Of a stretch of DNA of 64,000 nt, positions 44,938 through 54,722 are shown in pieces. This stretch comes from Aromatoleum toluolicum (GTDB lineage Bacteria > Pseudomonadota > Gammaproteobacteria > Burkholderiales > Rhodocyclaceae). The stretch covers positions 1 to 64,000 of the forward strand of contig NZ_WTVS01000028.1 in assembly GCF_012911005.2 (NCBI RefSeq). The letters are read 5' to 3'. The notes beneath the pieces are model-generated. The model had not been told where the DNA came from. It was given only the letters and a program-made list of their open reading frames with translations, and made no database searches. Position 1 is the stretch's first letter, and each line of letters starts with the position of its first letter. The position numbers and the translations under genes were made by a program.

Positions 44938-44998
44938 ATTTCGGTTACCGCGATGCAATAATGGCCATCGCACTTTTCAACGCTGTATCGGATTTTCA

Positions 44999-46114
44999 AT
45001 GTCCCATCTCGAGCTCGCCGGCATCGATCTGGCTTACGGCGGCCATCAAGTCGTTCGCAAGCTTTCATTCCGTCTCGAACAGGGTAGCATCGGCTGCCTT
45101 CTGGGTCCGTCCGGTTGCGGCAAGACCACCGTCCTGCGCTGCATTGCGGGATTCGAGTCCGTCACCGTCGGGGAGATCCGGCTCGACGGCAAGGTGGTAA
45201 GCCGGAGCGGCCTGCATGTTCCACCCGAGAGTCGACGCATCGGAATGGTGTTTCAGGACTACGCGCTGTTCCCCCACCTTTCGGTTTCGGAGAATGTCGG
45301 ATTCGGCCTGCGCCATCTCGACGCTCAGCAGCGCCGCGACCGCGTCGCCGAGTTGCTGGGCGTAGTCGGGTTGGCGAACCAGGGACACAAATATCCGCAC
45401 GAGATGTCGGGAGGCCAGCAGCAGCGGGTCGCCCTCGCCCGCGCACTTGCGCCACGGCCTAGCCTGCTCCTGCTCGACGAACCGTTCTCGAATCTGGATG
45501 TGGAACTGCGCGAGCGTCTGTCCTTCGAGGTGCGCGACATCATCAAGGCGACGAACACAACCGCGATTCTGGTCACCCACGACCAGCACGAGGCCTTCGC
45601 GGTGGCCGACGAGATCGGGATCATGAACGAAGGGCGGATCCAGCAGTGGGATACACCGTACAACCTGTATCACCGCCCCGCCAATCGCTTCGTCGCCGAT
45701 TTCATCGGACAGGGGGTTTTTCTGCGGGGATTGGTGCTCAACGACCATCAGGTGAAGGTTGAGCTCGGCATTCTGAACAGTGCCATTCCGGTCGAATGCG
45801 GTATCGGTTGCGGCAACTGCGACCGCGACTGCGCGGTGTCCGTGCTCCTGCGACCGGACGACATCGTGCATGACGACATGAGCACCTTGCAGGCCGAGGT
45901 GGTGCACAAGGCCTTCCGGGGTGCCGACATTCTGTACACGCTGAGGCTGGAAAGCGGGGCCAAGGTGTTGTCGCTGGTGCCGAGTCATCACAACCACGCA
46001 CTCGGTGAGCGGATCGGAATCCGGCTCGATGTCGATCATGTGGTGACCTTTCAGGAGGGGTCGGACGCCGCGGTGCAGGAGAGGCCATTGATCGGCCCGT
46101 TCCGGACGCAGTAA
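44999..46114 (+). CDS. fbpC: Iron(III) ABC transporter ATP-binding protein with Cys cluster
   Basis: A 371-residue ABC ATPase that powers FbpB. Walker A is GPSGCGKTT (37-45), signature MSGGQQQRVALARAL (136-150), Walker B LLLLDEPFSNLD (156-167), switch His THDQHEA (193-199). The C-terminal regulatory domain (about 235-371) is TOBE-like and contains an unusual CX3CX2CX3C cluster: Cys267, Cys271, Cys274 and Cys278 in ECGIGCGNCDRDCAVS. Four clustered cysteines in the regulatory domain of an iron transporter could bind iron or an Fe-S cluster and sense iron; this is inference. The ribosome site is weak. aat follows 8 bases after its stop. Confidence 0.92.
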   Translation: MSHLELAGIDLAYGGHQVVRKLSFRLEQGSIGCLLGPSGCGKTTVLRCIAGFESVTVGEIRLDGKVVSRSGLHVPPESRRIGMVFQDYALFPHLSVSENVGFGLRHLDAQQRRDRVAELLGVVGLANQGHKYPHEMSGGQQQRVALARALAPRPSLLLLDEPFSNLDVELRERLSFEVRDIIKATNTTAILVTHDQHEAFAVADEIGIMNEGRIQQWDTPYNLYHRPANRFVADFIGQGVFLRGLVLNDHQVKVELGILNSAIPVECGIGCGNCDRDCAVSVLLRPDDIVHDDMSTLQAEVVHKAFRGADILYTLRLESGAKVLSLVPSHHNHALGERIGIRLDVDHVVTFQEGSDAAVQERPLIGPFRTQ

Positions 46115-46122
46115 TCGAAGTG

Positions 46123-46824
46123 ATGATTCCTTGGCTCACTGGTACTCCGCGGTTTCCCCCGGTCGAGTCGGCACTCGACGACCCACCCGGCCTGCTCGCC
46201 GCGGGCGGCGAGCTTGAACCGGAATGGCTGCTCGCCGCATACCGCCAAGGAATATTTCCATGGTACTGCGCGGGCGAGCCGATACTTTGGTGGAGTCCCG
46301 ATCCCCGCCTGGTGCTCGTCCCATCGAGGATGAAAATTTCCCGCTCGCTGGGCCGAACCTTGCGCCAGCACCGCTTCGAGGTCCGTTTCGATACCGCGTT
46401 TTCCGACGTCGTCGTCGCCTGCGCGGCTCCCCGGGAACCCGGTGCGGGCACGTGGATCACCGAGGAGATTCAGGCTGCCTACCGTCGCATGCACGAACTC
46501 GGCTATGCACACAGTGTCGAAGCGTGGCACGAGGGCTCGCTTGTGGGGGGGCTTTACGGCATCGGACTGGGAAGGGCATTCTTCGGGGAATCGATGTTCA
46601 GCCGCCGCACCGACGCATCGAAAGTTGCCTTGGCGCATCTGGCGCGCTACCTCGAGTCACGTAATTTCGCGGTGATCGATTGCCAGATGAAGACTGCACA
46701 CCTGATCTCGCTCGGCGCCTTTGAAATCCCTCGCGCCGAGTTCCGCGCCGGCCTGGATGTCTGGACGCAGCAAGGGGACGGCCCGGGACGCTGGCGCGAA
46801 GACGCCGGCCGGGGATTGTTCTGA
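46123..46824 (+). CDS. aat: Leucyl/phenylalanyl-tRNA--protein transferase
   Basis: A 233-residue enzyme of the N-end rule that adds Leu or Phe from tRNA to proteins with N-terminal Arg or Lys, marking them for ClpAP. Motifs: [20 protein letters not shown] near 10, [25 protein letters not shown] near 38-62, and [18 protein letters not shown] near 155. ATG 46123 is used rather than the GTG directly before it. It starts 8 bases after fbpC and is followed by bpt, the usual aat-bpt pairing. Confidence 0.96.
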   Translation: MIPWLTGTPRFPPVESALDDPPGLLAAGGELEPEWLLAAYRQGIFPWYCAGEPILWWSPDPRLVLVPSRMKISRSLGRTLRQHRFEVRFDTAFSDVVVACAAPREPGAGTWITEEIQAAYRRMHELGYAHSVEAWHEGSLVGGLYGIGLGRAFFGESMFSRRTDASKVALAHLARYLESRNFAVIDCQMKTAHLISLGAFEIPRAEFRAGLDVWTQQGDGPGRWREDAGRGLF

Positions 46825-46840
46825 ACGTACACTTGCAGAC

Positions 46841-47581
46841 ATGCAGAAAGACTACCCGTACGCACTCATCCAGTTCTACGCGACGGCGCCTTATGCTTGC
46901 TCTTACCTTCCGGAACGGGTGGCACGTTCCCAGGTTGCGACGCCCGGGCACCTCATCGACACGGCGGTGTATAGCGAGCTCGTCCGCAACGGCTTCCGGC
47001 GCAGCGGCATGTTCACCTACCGCCCCTACTGCGATCAATGCCGCGCCTGCGTGCCGGTGCGGATTCCGGTAGATGCCTTTGTTGCCGACCGCAGCCAGCG
47101 GCGAAGCTGGGCGCGGCACTTTACGCTCGAGGCGCGCGAGCAGGATCTCGCGTTTTCGGAAGAGCACTACGCGCTCTACCAGCGTTATCAGGGTTCGCGA
47201 CACGCCGGCGGGGGGATGGATCAGGACAACCGTGAGCAGTACGCGCACTTCCTGCTCCAAAGCCAGGTGGACACGCGCGTCGTCGAATTCCGCGAGCAGG
47301 GCATCCTGCGCATGGTCAGCGTGATCGACCGCCTGAGCGACGGCTTGTCCAGCGTATATACGTTCTTCGACCCGGACGACCCCAAGGCAAGTTATGGAAC
47401 CTACGGCGTGCTGTGGCAGATCGAAGTGTGCCGCCGGCTGCGCTTGCCCTATCTCTACTTGGGATACTGGATCAAGGACAGCCGGAAGATGACCTACAAG
47501 ATCCGCTTCCGCCCCCTCGAAGGGCGCATCCGGGGTGAATGGCGACCCCTCGATCCACTGACGGATTCGGATTCGGAATAG
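46841..47581 (+). CDS. bpt: Aspartate/glutamate leucyltransferase (arginyltransferase family)
   Basis: A 246-residue member of the R-transferase/Bpt family, which adds leucine to proteins with N-terminal Asp or Glu so they can be degraded through ClpS. The N-terminal domain carries [16 protein letters not shown] near 15 and the conserved [15 protein letters not shown] near 63 (CX2CX2C). [19 protein letters not shown] is in the N-terminal half and [18 protein letters not shown] in the C-terminal domain. ATG 46841 gives the family start ([15 protein letters not shown]). It lies 16 bases after aat and about 86 before pyrD. Confidence 0.94.
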   Translation: MQKDYPYALIQFYATAPYACSYLPERVARSQVATPGHLIDTAVYSELVRNGFRRSGMFTYRPYCDQCRACVPVRIPVDAFVADRSQRRSWARHFTLEAREQDLAFSEEHYALYQRYQGSRHAGGGMDQDNREQYAHFLLQSQVDTRVVEFREQGILRMVSVIDRLSDGLSSVYTFFDPDDPKASYGTYGVLWQIEVCRRLRLPYLYLGYWIKDSRKMTYKIRFRPLEGRIRGEWRPLDPLTDSDSE

Positions 47582-47667
47582 CGAGCGGGCTGCGTGCCGG
47601 CGGCTGGCAGCCGCCTTCTTCGGAAATCCGGGGGGCGAGGTCCCGCGCGAAACGGTAGAATTCGCGG

Positions 47668-48690
47668 ATGCTATACGATATCGCCCGCCCCATCCTGTTC
47701 TCGCTCGACGCGGAAACCGCTCACGAATTTTCCCTTGCCACCCTCAATCTCGCCGGCCGCTTTCTTCCCGCAGGCAAACCGGCGACTTCGGATCCGGTCG
47801 AGGTCATGGGCCTCAGCTTCCCCAACCGCATCGGCCTGGCCGCCGGACTGGACAAGAACGGAGAGGCGATAGACGGTCTCGCAAGGTTCGGCTTCGGTTT
47901 CATCGAAATCGGCACGGTCACCCCCCGCCCCCAGCCGGGAAATCCCCGTCCGCGGTTGTTCCGCCTGCCTGAGGTACGCGGGATCATCAATCGCATGGGG
48001 TTCAACAACCACGGCGTCGACGCGCTGGTCGCGAACGTCGGAGCAGCGAAGTTCAAGGGTATTCTGGGAATCAACATCGGCAAGAATCTCGACACGCCGA
48101 TCGAGAATGCCGCCGACGACTACCTGGCCTGCCTCGACAAGGTGTATGCGCTGGCAAGCTATGTGACGGTCAACATTTCCTCCCCGAATACCAAGAACCT
48201 GCGTCAGTTGCAGGGCGAATCGGAACTGGACGACCTGCTCGGTCGACTCAAGGAGCGGCAGGCACGACTGGCGGACAAGCACGGCCGTTACGTGCCGCTG
48301 ACCCTGAAGATCGCCCCGGATCTTGAGCCGGCCCAGGTGATCAACATCGCCGACGCCCTGCGGCGCCACCGCATCGACGGCGTGATCGCGACGAACACGA
48401 CGATCTCGCGCGAGAAGGTCCAGGGGGTGCGCTACGGCGAGCAGCAGGGCGGCCTGTCGGGCGTTCCGGTGTTCGAAGCCTCGACGGCGGTCGTCGCTCA
48501 GCTTGCACAGGCGCTAGCCGGTGAGCTCCCGATCATTGCCGCTGGCGGCGTGCTCGACGGGCGTGGCGCGCGGGCCAAGCTCGAAGCCGGGGCGCAACTG
48601 GTGCAGCTATACAGCGGCCTGATTTATCGCGGACCGGCACTCGTGCAGGAGTGTGTGCGGGCTACCGCCGATTTTGGCGCGGACCGCTGA
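47668..48690 (+). CDS. pyrD: Dihydroorotate dehydrogenase (quinone), class 2
   Basis: A 340-residue membrane-associated flavoenzyme that makes orotate in pyrimidine synthesis and passes electrons to quinone. The N-terminal helical quinone-tunnel segment ([20 protein letters not shown]) identifies class 2. FMN/active-site motifs follow: [19 protein letters not shown] near 52, [11 protein letters not shown] near 112, [15 protein letters not shown] near 170 with the catalytic serine, [12 protein letters not shown] near 245, and [18 protein letters not shown] near 310. No clear promoter of its own is seen; the upstream gap is 86 bases. Confidence 0.96.
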   Translation: MLYDIARPILFSLDAETAHEFSLATLNLAGRFLPAGKPATSDPVEVMGLSFPNRIGLAAGLDKNGEAIDGLARFGFGFIEIGTVTPRPQPGNPRPRLFRLPEVRGIINRMGFNNHGVDALVANVGAAKFKGILGINIGKNLDTPIENAADDYLACLDKVYALASYVTVNISSPNTKNLRQLQGESELDDLLGRLKERQARLADKHGRYVPLTLKIAPDLEPAQVINIADALRRHRIDGVIATNTTISREKVQGVRYGEQQGGLSGVPVFEASTAVVAQLAQALAGELPIIAAGGVLDGRGARAKLEAGAQLVQLYSGLIYRGPALVQECVRATADFGADR

Positions 48691-48740
48691 CGACACCGCT
48701 TGATGGCCCCCGAAGGCATATTCCTATAACCCGTTCAGGG

Positions 48741-48769
48741 TTGAGCGGGACATAACGGCGGGACATAAT
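48741..48769 (+). promoter_or_regulatory. Predicted rnf operon promoter with tandem repeat
   Basis: TTGAGC (48741-48746) and CATAAT (48764-48769) are 17 nt apart, 27 bases before the rnfA ATG. The 11-mer GCGGGACATAA occurs twice in tandem (48745-48755 and 48758-48768, 13-base period), covering the spacer and -10, so an activator or repressor site is possible. Confidence 0.5.
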
Positions 48770-48796
48770 TCCGCGGATACCAACCGGTTCTCGAAC

Positions 48797-49381
48797 ATGA
48801 CCAGCTACATCTTCATCATCATCGGCGCTGTTCTGGTGAACAACGTCGTCTTCGTCCGGATTCTCGGACTGTGCCCGTTCATGGGCGTGTCCAAGAAGCT
48901 GGAGACCGCGATAGGCATGGGCGCGGCGACGACGTTCGTGCTTACCCTGGCGTGCGGAACCAGCTACCTGATCGATCACTACCTGCTCGATCCGTTCGAT
49001 CTCGCATTCATGCGCACGCTTGCGTTCATCGTCGTCATCGCAGCGATCGTGCAACTCACCGAGCTGGTCATCCAGAAGACCAGTCCGGTCCTTCACCAGG
49101 TTCTCGGCATCTATCTTCCGCTGATCACGACTAACTGCGCAGTGCTGGGCATCCCGCTGCTGAACGTTGGCCTTCGGCATAATCTGCTGGAGTCCCTTCT
49201 GTTCGGCTTCGGTTCGTCGGTCGGCTTTACCATGGCCCTGATACTGTTTGCGGGAATTCGCGAACGTCTCGACGGCGCTGACGTTCCCGTGCCGTTCCGC
49301 GGTACGGCCATCGCAATGGTCACGGCGGGATTCATGAGCCTGGCCTTCATGGGCTTCGCCGGACTGGACCGTTTTCACTAG
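48797..49381 (+). CDS. rnfA: Rnf/Rsx electron transport complex subunit A
   Basis: A 194-residue membrane protein with six hydrophobic helices. It starts [19 protein letters not shown] and contains [20 protein letters not shown] near 25-44 and [17 protein letters not shown] near 105-121. The two cysteines (in GLCPFMG and TTNCAVLG) match those that hold a membrane [2Fe-2S] cluster shared with RnfE. The complex couples ferredoxin/NAD(H) electron flow to ion movement. It is the first gene of rnfABCDGE-nth. Confidence 0.96.
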   Translation: MTSYIFIIIGAVLVNNVVFVRILGLCPFMGVSKKLETAIGMGAATTFVLTLACGTSYLIDHYLLDPFDLAFMRTLAFIVVIAAIVQLTELVIQKTSPVLHQVLGIYLPLITTNCAVLGIPLLNVGLRHNLLESLLFGFGSSVGFTMALILFAGIRERLDGADVPVPFRGTAIAMVTAGFMSLAFMGFAGLDRFH

Positions 49382-49478
49382 GACCGGTCGTCGAACCCTT
49401 AACCCCATCTGATCCGGCGCAAGCGGAGCATTCCGGCAGCGGACTGTTTCCCGGCGCCTCGAACCTGGCACTCACTCC

Positions 49479-50030
49479 ATGTTGACCGCCCTCCTCATCA
49501 TGACAGGCATCGCCATCGTGCTCGGCGCAGCACTGGGCTATGCGTCGATCCGCTTCAAGGTCGAAGGCGATCCGCTGGTCGAAAAGATCGACGCCATTCT
49601 TCCCCAGACGCAATGCGGCCAATGCGGTTACCCGGGCTGCAAGCCGTACGCGCAAGCCATCTCGAACGGGGAAGCCGACATCAACCAGTGCCCGCCGGGT
49701 GGCGAAGAGGGCATACGCAAACTCGCCGACCTGCTGGGCCGCGAGTTCAAGCCGCTCTCGGAAGAGCATGGCACCGAGAAGCCGAAATCGGTCGCGCGCA
49801 TCGACGAACAGGTGTGCATCGGGTGCACCCTGTGCATTCAGGCCTGCCCAGTGGATGCGATCGTCGGCGCGGCGAAGCAGATGCATACCGTGGTGGCGCC
49901 GCTGTGCACCGGGTGCGAACTGTGCGTGGCGCCCTGCCCGGTCGACTGCATCTCGATGGTGCCCATCGCCGAGACCGTCGAAACATGGAAATGGAAATAT
50001 CCGGTGCACGAACTGAGGTCCGCGGCATGA
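49479..50030 (+). CDS. rnfB: Rnf/Rsx complex iron-sulfur subunit B
   Basis: A 183-residue Fe-S protein with an N-terminal membrane helix ([19 protein letters not shown]). An N-terminal four-cysteine cluster domain follows ([18 protein letters not shown] near 42-60, with Cys in NQCPPGGE). Two 4Fe-4S ferredoxin motifs come next: [16 protein letters not shown] near 113 and [16 protein letters not shown] near 143. It receives electrons from ferredoxin. Its stop overlaps the rnfC start by 4 nt (ATGA). The gap from rnfA is 97 bases. Confidence 0.96.
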   Translation: MLTALLIMTGIAIVLGAALGYASIRFKVEGDPLVEKIDAILPQTQCGQCGYPGCKPYAQAISNGEADINQCPPGGEEGIRKLADLLGREFKPLSEEHGTEKPKSVARIDEQVCIGCTLCIQACPVDAIVGAAKQMHTVVAPLCTGCELCVAPCPVDCISMVPIAETVETWKWKYPVHELRSAA

Positions 50031-51676
50031 TCACCCGCCTTTTCAGCTTCAAGGGCGGGGTCAAGCCCGAATCGCACAAGAACGAATCGTCCGGGACGCC
50101 CATCCAGAAGGCGCCGCTGCCGAAGCGGCTCGTCATTCCGCTGCGCCAGAGCATCCGTTCGACCGCCCGCTGCCTCGTCGCACCGGGGCAAAGAGTGCTC
50201 AAGGGCGAGCATATCGGCGAAGGCGAAGGCGGCCTCGGCACGAGCGTTCACGCCTCCACATCCGGTACTGTAGTCGAGATCGCGCCATCCCCGATGGCGC
50301 ACGCATCGGGTCTGGAAACCCTTTCGATCGTGATCGAGCCGGACGGGGAGGACCGCTGGATCGACCATACGCCGCTCGATTTGCACTCGGTATCGCGCGA
50401 GGAGGCGCTCGCCTGGCTGCGCGGCTGCGGCATCGTCGGCATGGGCGGCGCGGGCTTTCCGACGCACGTGAAGCTCGGGGGCGGACGAGGGATCGACACG
50501 CTGGTCATCAACGGTGCGGAATGCGAGCCCTGGATCACGTGCGACGATCGCCTGATGCGCGAACGTGCGCCCGAGGTGCTGTCGGGAGCGATGATCCTGC
50601 GCGAGCTGATCGGCGCGAAGCAGGTGCTGGTGGGCATCGAGGACAACAAGCCGGAGGCGATCGCCGCGATGCAGGCGGCGGCGAGCGGCCTGGGCGACGA
50701 CATCTCGGTCGTTCCCGTTCCCACGCTCTACCCGGCGGGAGGTGAAAAGCAGCTGATCCGGGTCCTGACCGGCGTAGAGATCCCGCAGGGCAAGCTCGGC
50801 ACCGATTTCGGCGTCCAGTGCTTCAACGTCGGCACCGCCAACGCCGTACACCGCGCGATCCGCTTCGGCGAGCCGCTCGTTTCCCGCGTCATCACACTGA
50901 CCGGCAATGTCGCGCGTCCCGGAAACTACGAAGTGCTGCTCGGCACCCAAGTTTCAGAACTGCTGGACCTGGCCGGCCCGAAGGCGGATACGGACCGCTA
51001 CATCGTCGGCGGCCCGATGATGGGAACCGAGCTGCAAAGCCTCTCCGTGCCGGTCTCCAAGGGCATGAACTGCATCATCGCGGCCTCGCCGGCACTCTTT
51101 CCGCCACCGCCGCCCGAACTGCCGTGCATCCGCTGCGGCGCCTGCGCGCGCGCCTGCCCGGCCGACCTGCAGCCATTCGAGCTGTACTGGTTCTCACGTG
51201 CGAAAAATTTCGGCAAGGCACAGGAGTACCACCTGTTCGACTGTATCGAGTGCGGCTGCTGTGCATTCGTTTGTCCTTCGCGCATTCCGCTGGTCGATTA
51301 CTACCGCTTCGCCAAGGGCGAGATCTGGGCTCGCGAGCGCGAACTGCAGGCTTCCGACCAGGCTCGCGAGCGCTTCGAGTTCCGCAATTTCCGCCAGGAA
51401 CGCGAGAAGGAGGAAAAGGCCGCCAAGCTAGCGGCAAAGGCCGCAGAAACTCGCGCGAAACTGGCCGAGTCGGGGGAGGCTGCGGCACCGGCCGCCGAAA
51501 CCGAAGACCCCAAGAAGGCCCTGGTCGCTGCCGCACTCGCGCGCGCCAAGCAACAGCAGGCAGCCGTGACGCCCAAGAACACCGACGGCCTGACCGCCGA
51601 CGTTCAAGCGGAGATCGCCAATATCGAGGCGCGCCGCGAGAAGCTCAACCCGCAAGACGCCGACAAGGCGCCGTGA
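50027..51676 (+). CDS. rnfC: Rnf/Rsx complex NADH-binding subunit C
   Basis: A 549-residue peripheral subunit resembling Nqo1-type flavoproteins. The glycine-rich [20 protein letters not shown] near 135-155 binds NAD(H)/FMN, and [19 protein letters not shown] follows near 163. Two ferredoxin-type clusters lie in [17 protein letters not shown] near 366 and [17 protein letters not shown] near 405. The C-terminal 110 residues form a charged Ala/Lys/Glu-rich coiled-coil tail, variable among RnfC proteins. ATG 50027 overlaps the rnfB stop; the open frame upstream is a shadow of rnfB. Confidence 0.95.
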   Translation: MITRLFSFKGGVKPESHKNESSGTPIQKAPLPKRLVIPLRQSIRSTARCLVAPGQRVLKGEHIGEGEGGLGTSVHASTSGTVVEIAPSPMAHASGLETLSIVIEPDGEDRWIDHTPLDLHSVSREEALAWLRGCGIVGMGGAGFPTHVKLGGGRGIDTLVINGAECEPWITCDDRLMRERAPEVLSGAMILRELIGAKQVLVGIEDNKPEAIAAMQAAASGLGDDISVVPVPTLYPAGGEKQLIRVLTGVEIPQGKLGTDFGVQCFNVGTANAVHRAIRFGEPLVSRVITLTGNVARPGNYEVLLGTQVSELLDLAGPKADTDRYIVGGPMMGTELQSLSVPVSKGMNCIIAASPALFPPPPPELPCIRCGACARACPADLQPFELYWFSRAKNFGKAQEYHLFDCIECGCCAFVCPSRIPLVDYYRFAKGEIWARERELQASDQARERFEFRNFRQEREKEEKAAKLAAKAAETRAKLAESGEAAAPAAETEDPKKALVAAALARAKQQQAAVTPKNTDGLTADVQAEIANIEARREKLNPQDADKAP

Positions 51677-51677
51677 C

Positions 51678-52685
51678 ATGATCAATTCTCCGTATATCCG
51701 CAAACCGGCCAGCGTCCAGGGGGTGATGCTGGCGGTCCTCACCGCGCTGATTCCCGCAATCATCGTCTATGCGTCGCAGATCGCCGCGGTCGTGCTTGTG
51801 AACCTCGCAATCGCAACGATCGCGGCACTGGCCGGCGAGGCACTGGTACTCAAGCTGCGCGGCAGGCCCCTCGCACCAGCGTTGTCCGATCTGTCGGCCG
51901 TGGTTACGGCGTGGCTGCTGGCGTTGTGCTTTCCGCCCATCCTGCCGTGGTGGGCGACCGTGCTCGGCGTACTGATCGCGATCGTGGCGGTCAAGCATCT
52001 CTATGGCGGGCTCGGACAAAACCCGTTCAACCCCGCGATGGTTGCGTACTGCGCGATGATCGTTGCCTTCCCCTCCCTCATGTCGCAATGGCCCGCCGCC
52101 GGCCAGCTGGACTTCGCGACGCAGCTGGGACTGGTGTTTGGCGGCGCACGCGAGATCGACGCGATTGCGAGCGCCACCGCGCTCGACACGATCAAGACCG
52201 GTCTCCGTGCGGCGGGGGCGACAGTCCAATCGATCATGGGCGAAGGCAATTTCGGCCTCGTGAGCGGCCGCGGATGGGAGTGGCTGGCGCCGGCATACGC
52301 GCTCGGCGGGCTGTATCTGCTGGCGCGGGGAATCATCACGTGGCACATGCCCGCAGCCTTCCTCGGCGCGCTCGCGGCGATCTCTGCGGCATTCTGGCTT
52401 GCCGATCCCGCGCACTACGCGTCCCCGCTGTTCCATCTCGCCAGCGGCGGCGCCATGCTGGGAGCGTTCTTCATCGTCACCGATCCGGTCTCGGGCGCGA
52501 CCACGCCGCGCGGCAAGCTGGTCTTCGCCGCCTGCATTGCGTTGGTGGCCTATATCATCCGCAGCTTCGGCGCCTTCCCCGAAGGCGTCGCCTTCGCGGT
52601 GCTTCTGCTGAACATCTGCGTACCGCTGATCGACATGAATACGCAACCGCGAGTGTTCGGGCACAGGGGAGACAAGGCACGATGA
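51678..52685 (+). CDS. rnfD: Rnf/Rsx complex membrane subunit D
   Basis: A 335-residue polytopic membrane protein (NqrB/RnfD family) with about nine or ten helices. GGLGQNPFNPAMVAYCAMIV near residue 113 and the FMN-attachment-type segment SASATALDTIK-like sequence (IASATALDTIKTGL near 165) are visible: the Thr of SATALD is the expected covalent FMN site. FFIVTDPVSGATTPRGK is near 272. Its start is 1 base after the rnfC stop; its end overlaps rnfG by 4 nt. Confidence 0.95.
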   Translation: MINSPYIRKPASVQGVMLAVLTALIPAIIVYASQIAAVVLVNLAIATIAALAGEALVLKLRGRPLAPALSDLSAVVTAWLLALCFPPILPWWATVLGVLIAIVAVKHLYGGLGQNPFNPAMVAYCAMIVAFPSLMSQWPAAGQLDFATQLGLVFGGAREIDAIASATALDTIKTGLRAAGATVQSIMGEGNFGLVSGRGWEWLAPAYALGGLYLLARGIITWHMPAAFLGALAAISAAFWLADPAHYASPLFHLASGGAMLGAFFIVTDPVSGATTPRGKLVFAACIALVAYIIRSFGAFPEGVAFAVLLLNICVPLIDMNTQPRVFGHRGDKAR

Positions 52686-53344
52686 GCGCCCGTTACACTG
52701 CGGCACGAACGTCCCTGCGCACCGCCGTCATCATGGTGATGTTCACCGTGGTGTTCACGGCGCTCATGGCAGCGACGTTCGAACTCACCCGTCCGGCGAT
52801 CGAGGCCTCTGCGCTGGAAGGGAAGATGCGCCTGATCAGGGAGGTGCTGCCGCCCTCCGCCTACGACAATATGCTGCTGGATGATTCCGTCGCGCTCGGA
52901 CCGACCCCGGAACTCGGCCTCGATCAGGGCGGACATATCTATCGTGCGCGCCTGGCCGGACAGCCCGCGGCACTGGTGATGGAGGTTGTGGCACCCGACG
53001 GCTACGCGGGACGGATCCAGCTGGTGATCGCGGTCGGCGTCGACGGACGCGTGAGCGGCGTCCGTGTCACGGGACACCGGGAAACACCGGGCCTGGGCGA
53101 CTACATCGATCCGAACAAGGACCGCAACAAATCGCACCCGTGGATCGGACAGTTTGCGGGCGTGTCGTTCCCGGACGTCGGGCTCGACAAATGGAAGGTC
53201 AAACGCGACGGCGGAACCTTCACCTACCGCAGCGGCGCGACGATCAGCGCCCGCGCGGTGACGAACGCGACCGCGCGGGCCGTCGACTACGCAATCCGCC
53301 AACGCGATGCGCTGTTCGCCGCACAGGCGGGCGGAAGACTCTGA
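52682..53344 (+). CDS. rnfG: Rnf/Rsx complex FMN-binding subunit G
   Basis: A 220-residue protein with one N-terminal membrane helix (AVIMVMFTVVFTALMAATFEL) and a periplasmic FMN-binding domain. The covalent attachment motif SGAT is in FTYRSGATISARAV near residue 180, the Thr being the likely FMN site. GHRETPGLGDYIDP near 135 is also family-typical. ATG 52682 overlaps the rnfD stop (ATGA). The open frame extends far upstream only as a shadow of rnfD. Confidence 0.95.
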   Translation: MSARYTAARTSLRTAVIMVMFTVVFTALMAATFELTRPAIEASALEGKMRLIREVLPPSAYDNMLLDDSVALGPTPELGLDQGGHIYRARLAGQPAALVMEVVAPDGYAGRIQLVIAVGVDGRVSGVRVTGHRETPGLGDYIDPNKDRNKSHPWIGQFAGVSFPDVGLDKWKVKRDGGTFTYRSGATISARAVTNATARAVDYAIRQRDALFAAQAGGRL

Positions 53345-53357
53345 CGGAGAACGCTCA

Positions 53358-54056
53358 ATGAATCTGCAAAGCTTTCGCGAATCGGCCTGGAACGGTCTGT
53401 GGCGCCAGAACACCGGCCTCGTGCAGTTGCTCGGCCTGTGCCCCATTCTCGCGGTGAGCACGAGTGTGGTGAATGCCGCGAGCCTTGGATTGGCCACCGT
53501 GATGGTGATGGCGGTATCGAACCTCGCCGTCGCGTCGCTGCGGAACTTCATCCCCTACGAGATCCGCATCCCGGTCTTCATCCTGATCATCGCGGCGCTG
53601 ACCACCGTCGTCGACCTCGCCTTCAATGCCTACTTCCACGATCTCTATCTCGTGCTGGGCATCTTCATTCCCCTGATCGTGACGAACTGCATCGTCCTTG
53701 CGCGCGTCGAGGCCTATGCGGCGAAGAACGATCCGGTTTCGTCGACCGTCGACGGCATCATGATGGGCCTGGGCCTCGTCTGCCTCCTTGCGGTGCTGGG
53801 CGGACTGCGCGAACTTGCCGGCAACGGTACCCTGTTCGCCGGCATCGAGATGATCGTCCCGGGACTTTCGGCGATCTCGGTGTTCGGTCCAGACTATCCG
53901 GGCTTCCTGATCGGCATCCTTCCTCCCGGCGCCTTCTTCGCTCTCGCGTGCCTGATCGCACTGTCGAACGTGATCCGGACTCGGGCGGCGAAGCGCAAGA
54001 CGACGACGCAGGGGCCTGCGGCACCGGCAACCGAACAGCCCGCATCCGCGGCCTGA
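53358..54056 (+). CDS. rnfE: Rnf/Rsx complex subunit E
   Basis: A 232-residue membrane protein with about six helices, paralogous to RnfA. QLLGLCPILAVSTSVVNA near residue 23-40 and FIPLIVTNCIVLARVEAYA near 108 carry the two cysteines that share the membrane Fe-S cluster with RnfA. GGLRELAGNGTLFAGIEM is near 155. The ATG at 53358 lies 13 bases after the rnfG stop. nth begins 3 bases after its stop. Confidence 0.95.
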   Translation: MNLQSFRESAWNGLWRQNTGLVQLLGLCPILAVSTSVVNAASLGLATVMVMAVSNLAVASLRNFIPYEIRIPVFILIIAALTTVVDLAFNAYFHDLYLVLGIFIPLIVTNCIVLARVEAYAAKNDPVSSTVDGIMMGLGLVCLLAVLGGLRELAGNGTLFAGIEMIVPGLSAISVFGPDYPGFLIGILPPGAFFALACLIALSNVIRTRAAKRKTTTQGPAAPATEQPASAA

Positions 54057-54059
54057 TTC

Positions 54060-54701
54060 ATGGCTGGCATGAAAAGGGAGTCCGTTCGCGAGTTCTTTCG
54101 CCGTCTCGCCGAAGCGAATCCGCATCCGACGACCGAACTCGAATATGGATCGCCATTCCAGCTGCTGGTGGCCGTGGTCCTGTCGGCCCAGGCAACCGAC
54201 AAGAGCGTGAATCTTGCGACGCGAGGTCTGTTCGCGGCGGCGCCAACGCCGGAGGAGATCATCACGCTGGGCGAGGAAGGCGTCGCGGCGCATATCCGCA
54301 CCATCGGCCTGTATCGCAACAAGGCAAGGAACGTCGTCGCGCTGTCGCACCTGCTGCTCGAACGCCACGGCGGCGAGGTGCCGCGCGACCGCGCCGCGCT
54401 GGAGGCGCTGCCCGGGGTCGGGCGGAAGACCGCTAACGTGGTGTTGAACACGGTGTTCGGCGAGCCTGTGATGGCGGTCGATACGCACATCTTCCGCCTT
54501 GCCAACCGTACCGGGCTAGCGCCCGGCAAGGATGTTCTGGCCGTCGAGCACGCGCTGATGCGACGCGTGCCCAAGGACTACCTGCGGGACGCTCACCATT
54601 GGCTCATCCTGCACGGCCGCTACGTTTGCACGGCGCGCAAGCCCAAATGCGGCGAGTGCCTCGTGCGCGACTTGTGCGACTACCGCGACAAGACCGTCTA
54701 A
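54060..54701 (+). CDS. nth: Endonuclease III (DNA glycosylase/AP lyase)
   Basis: A 213-residue base-excision repair enzyme that removes oxidised pyrimidines. The helix-hairpin-helix LEALPGVGRKTANVVLN near 113-129 contains the catalytic Lys, the catalytic Asp is in VMAVDTHIFRLANR near 140, and the [4Fe-4S] ligands are CTARKPKCGECLVRDLC near 190-206 (CX6CX2CX5C). It is the last gene of the rnf operon, a conserved arrangement in proteobacteria; the Fe-S cluster may explain the link. Confidence 0.97.
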   Translation: MAGMKRESVREFFRRLAEANPHPTTELEYGSPFQLLVAVVLSAQATDKSVNLATRGLFAAAPTPEEIITLGEEGVAAHIRTIGLYRNKARNVVALSHLLLERHGGEVPRDRAALEALPGVGRKTANVVLNTVFGEPVMAVDTHIFRLANRTGLAPGKDVLAVEHALMRRVPKDYLRDAHHWLILHGRYVCTARKPKCGECLVRDLCDYRDKTV

Positions 54702-54722
54702 CCCTCCACCGACCGAGACAAA

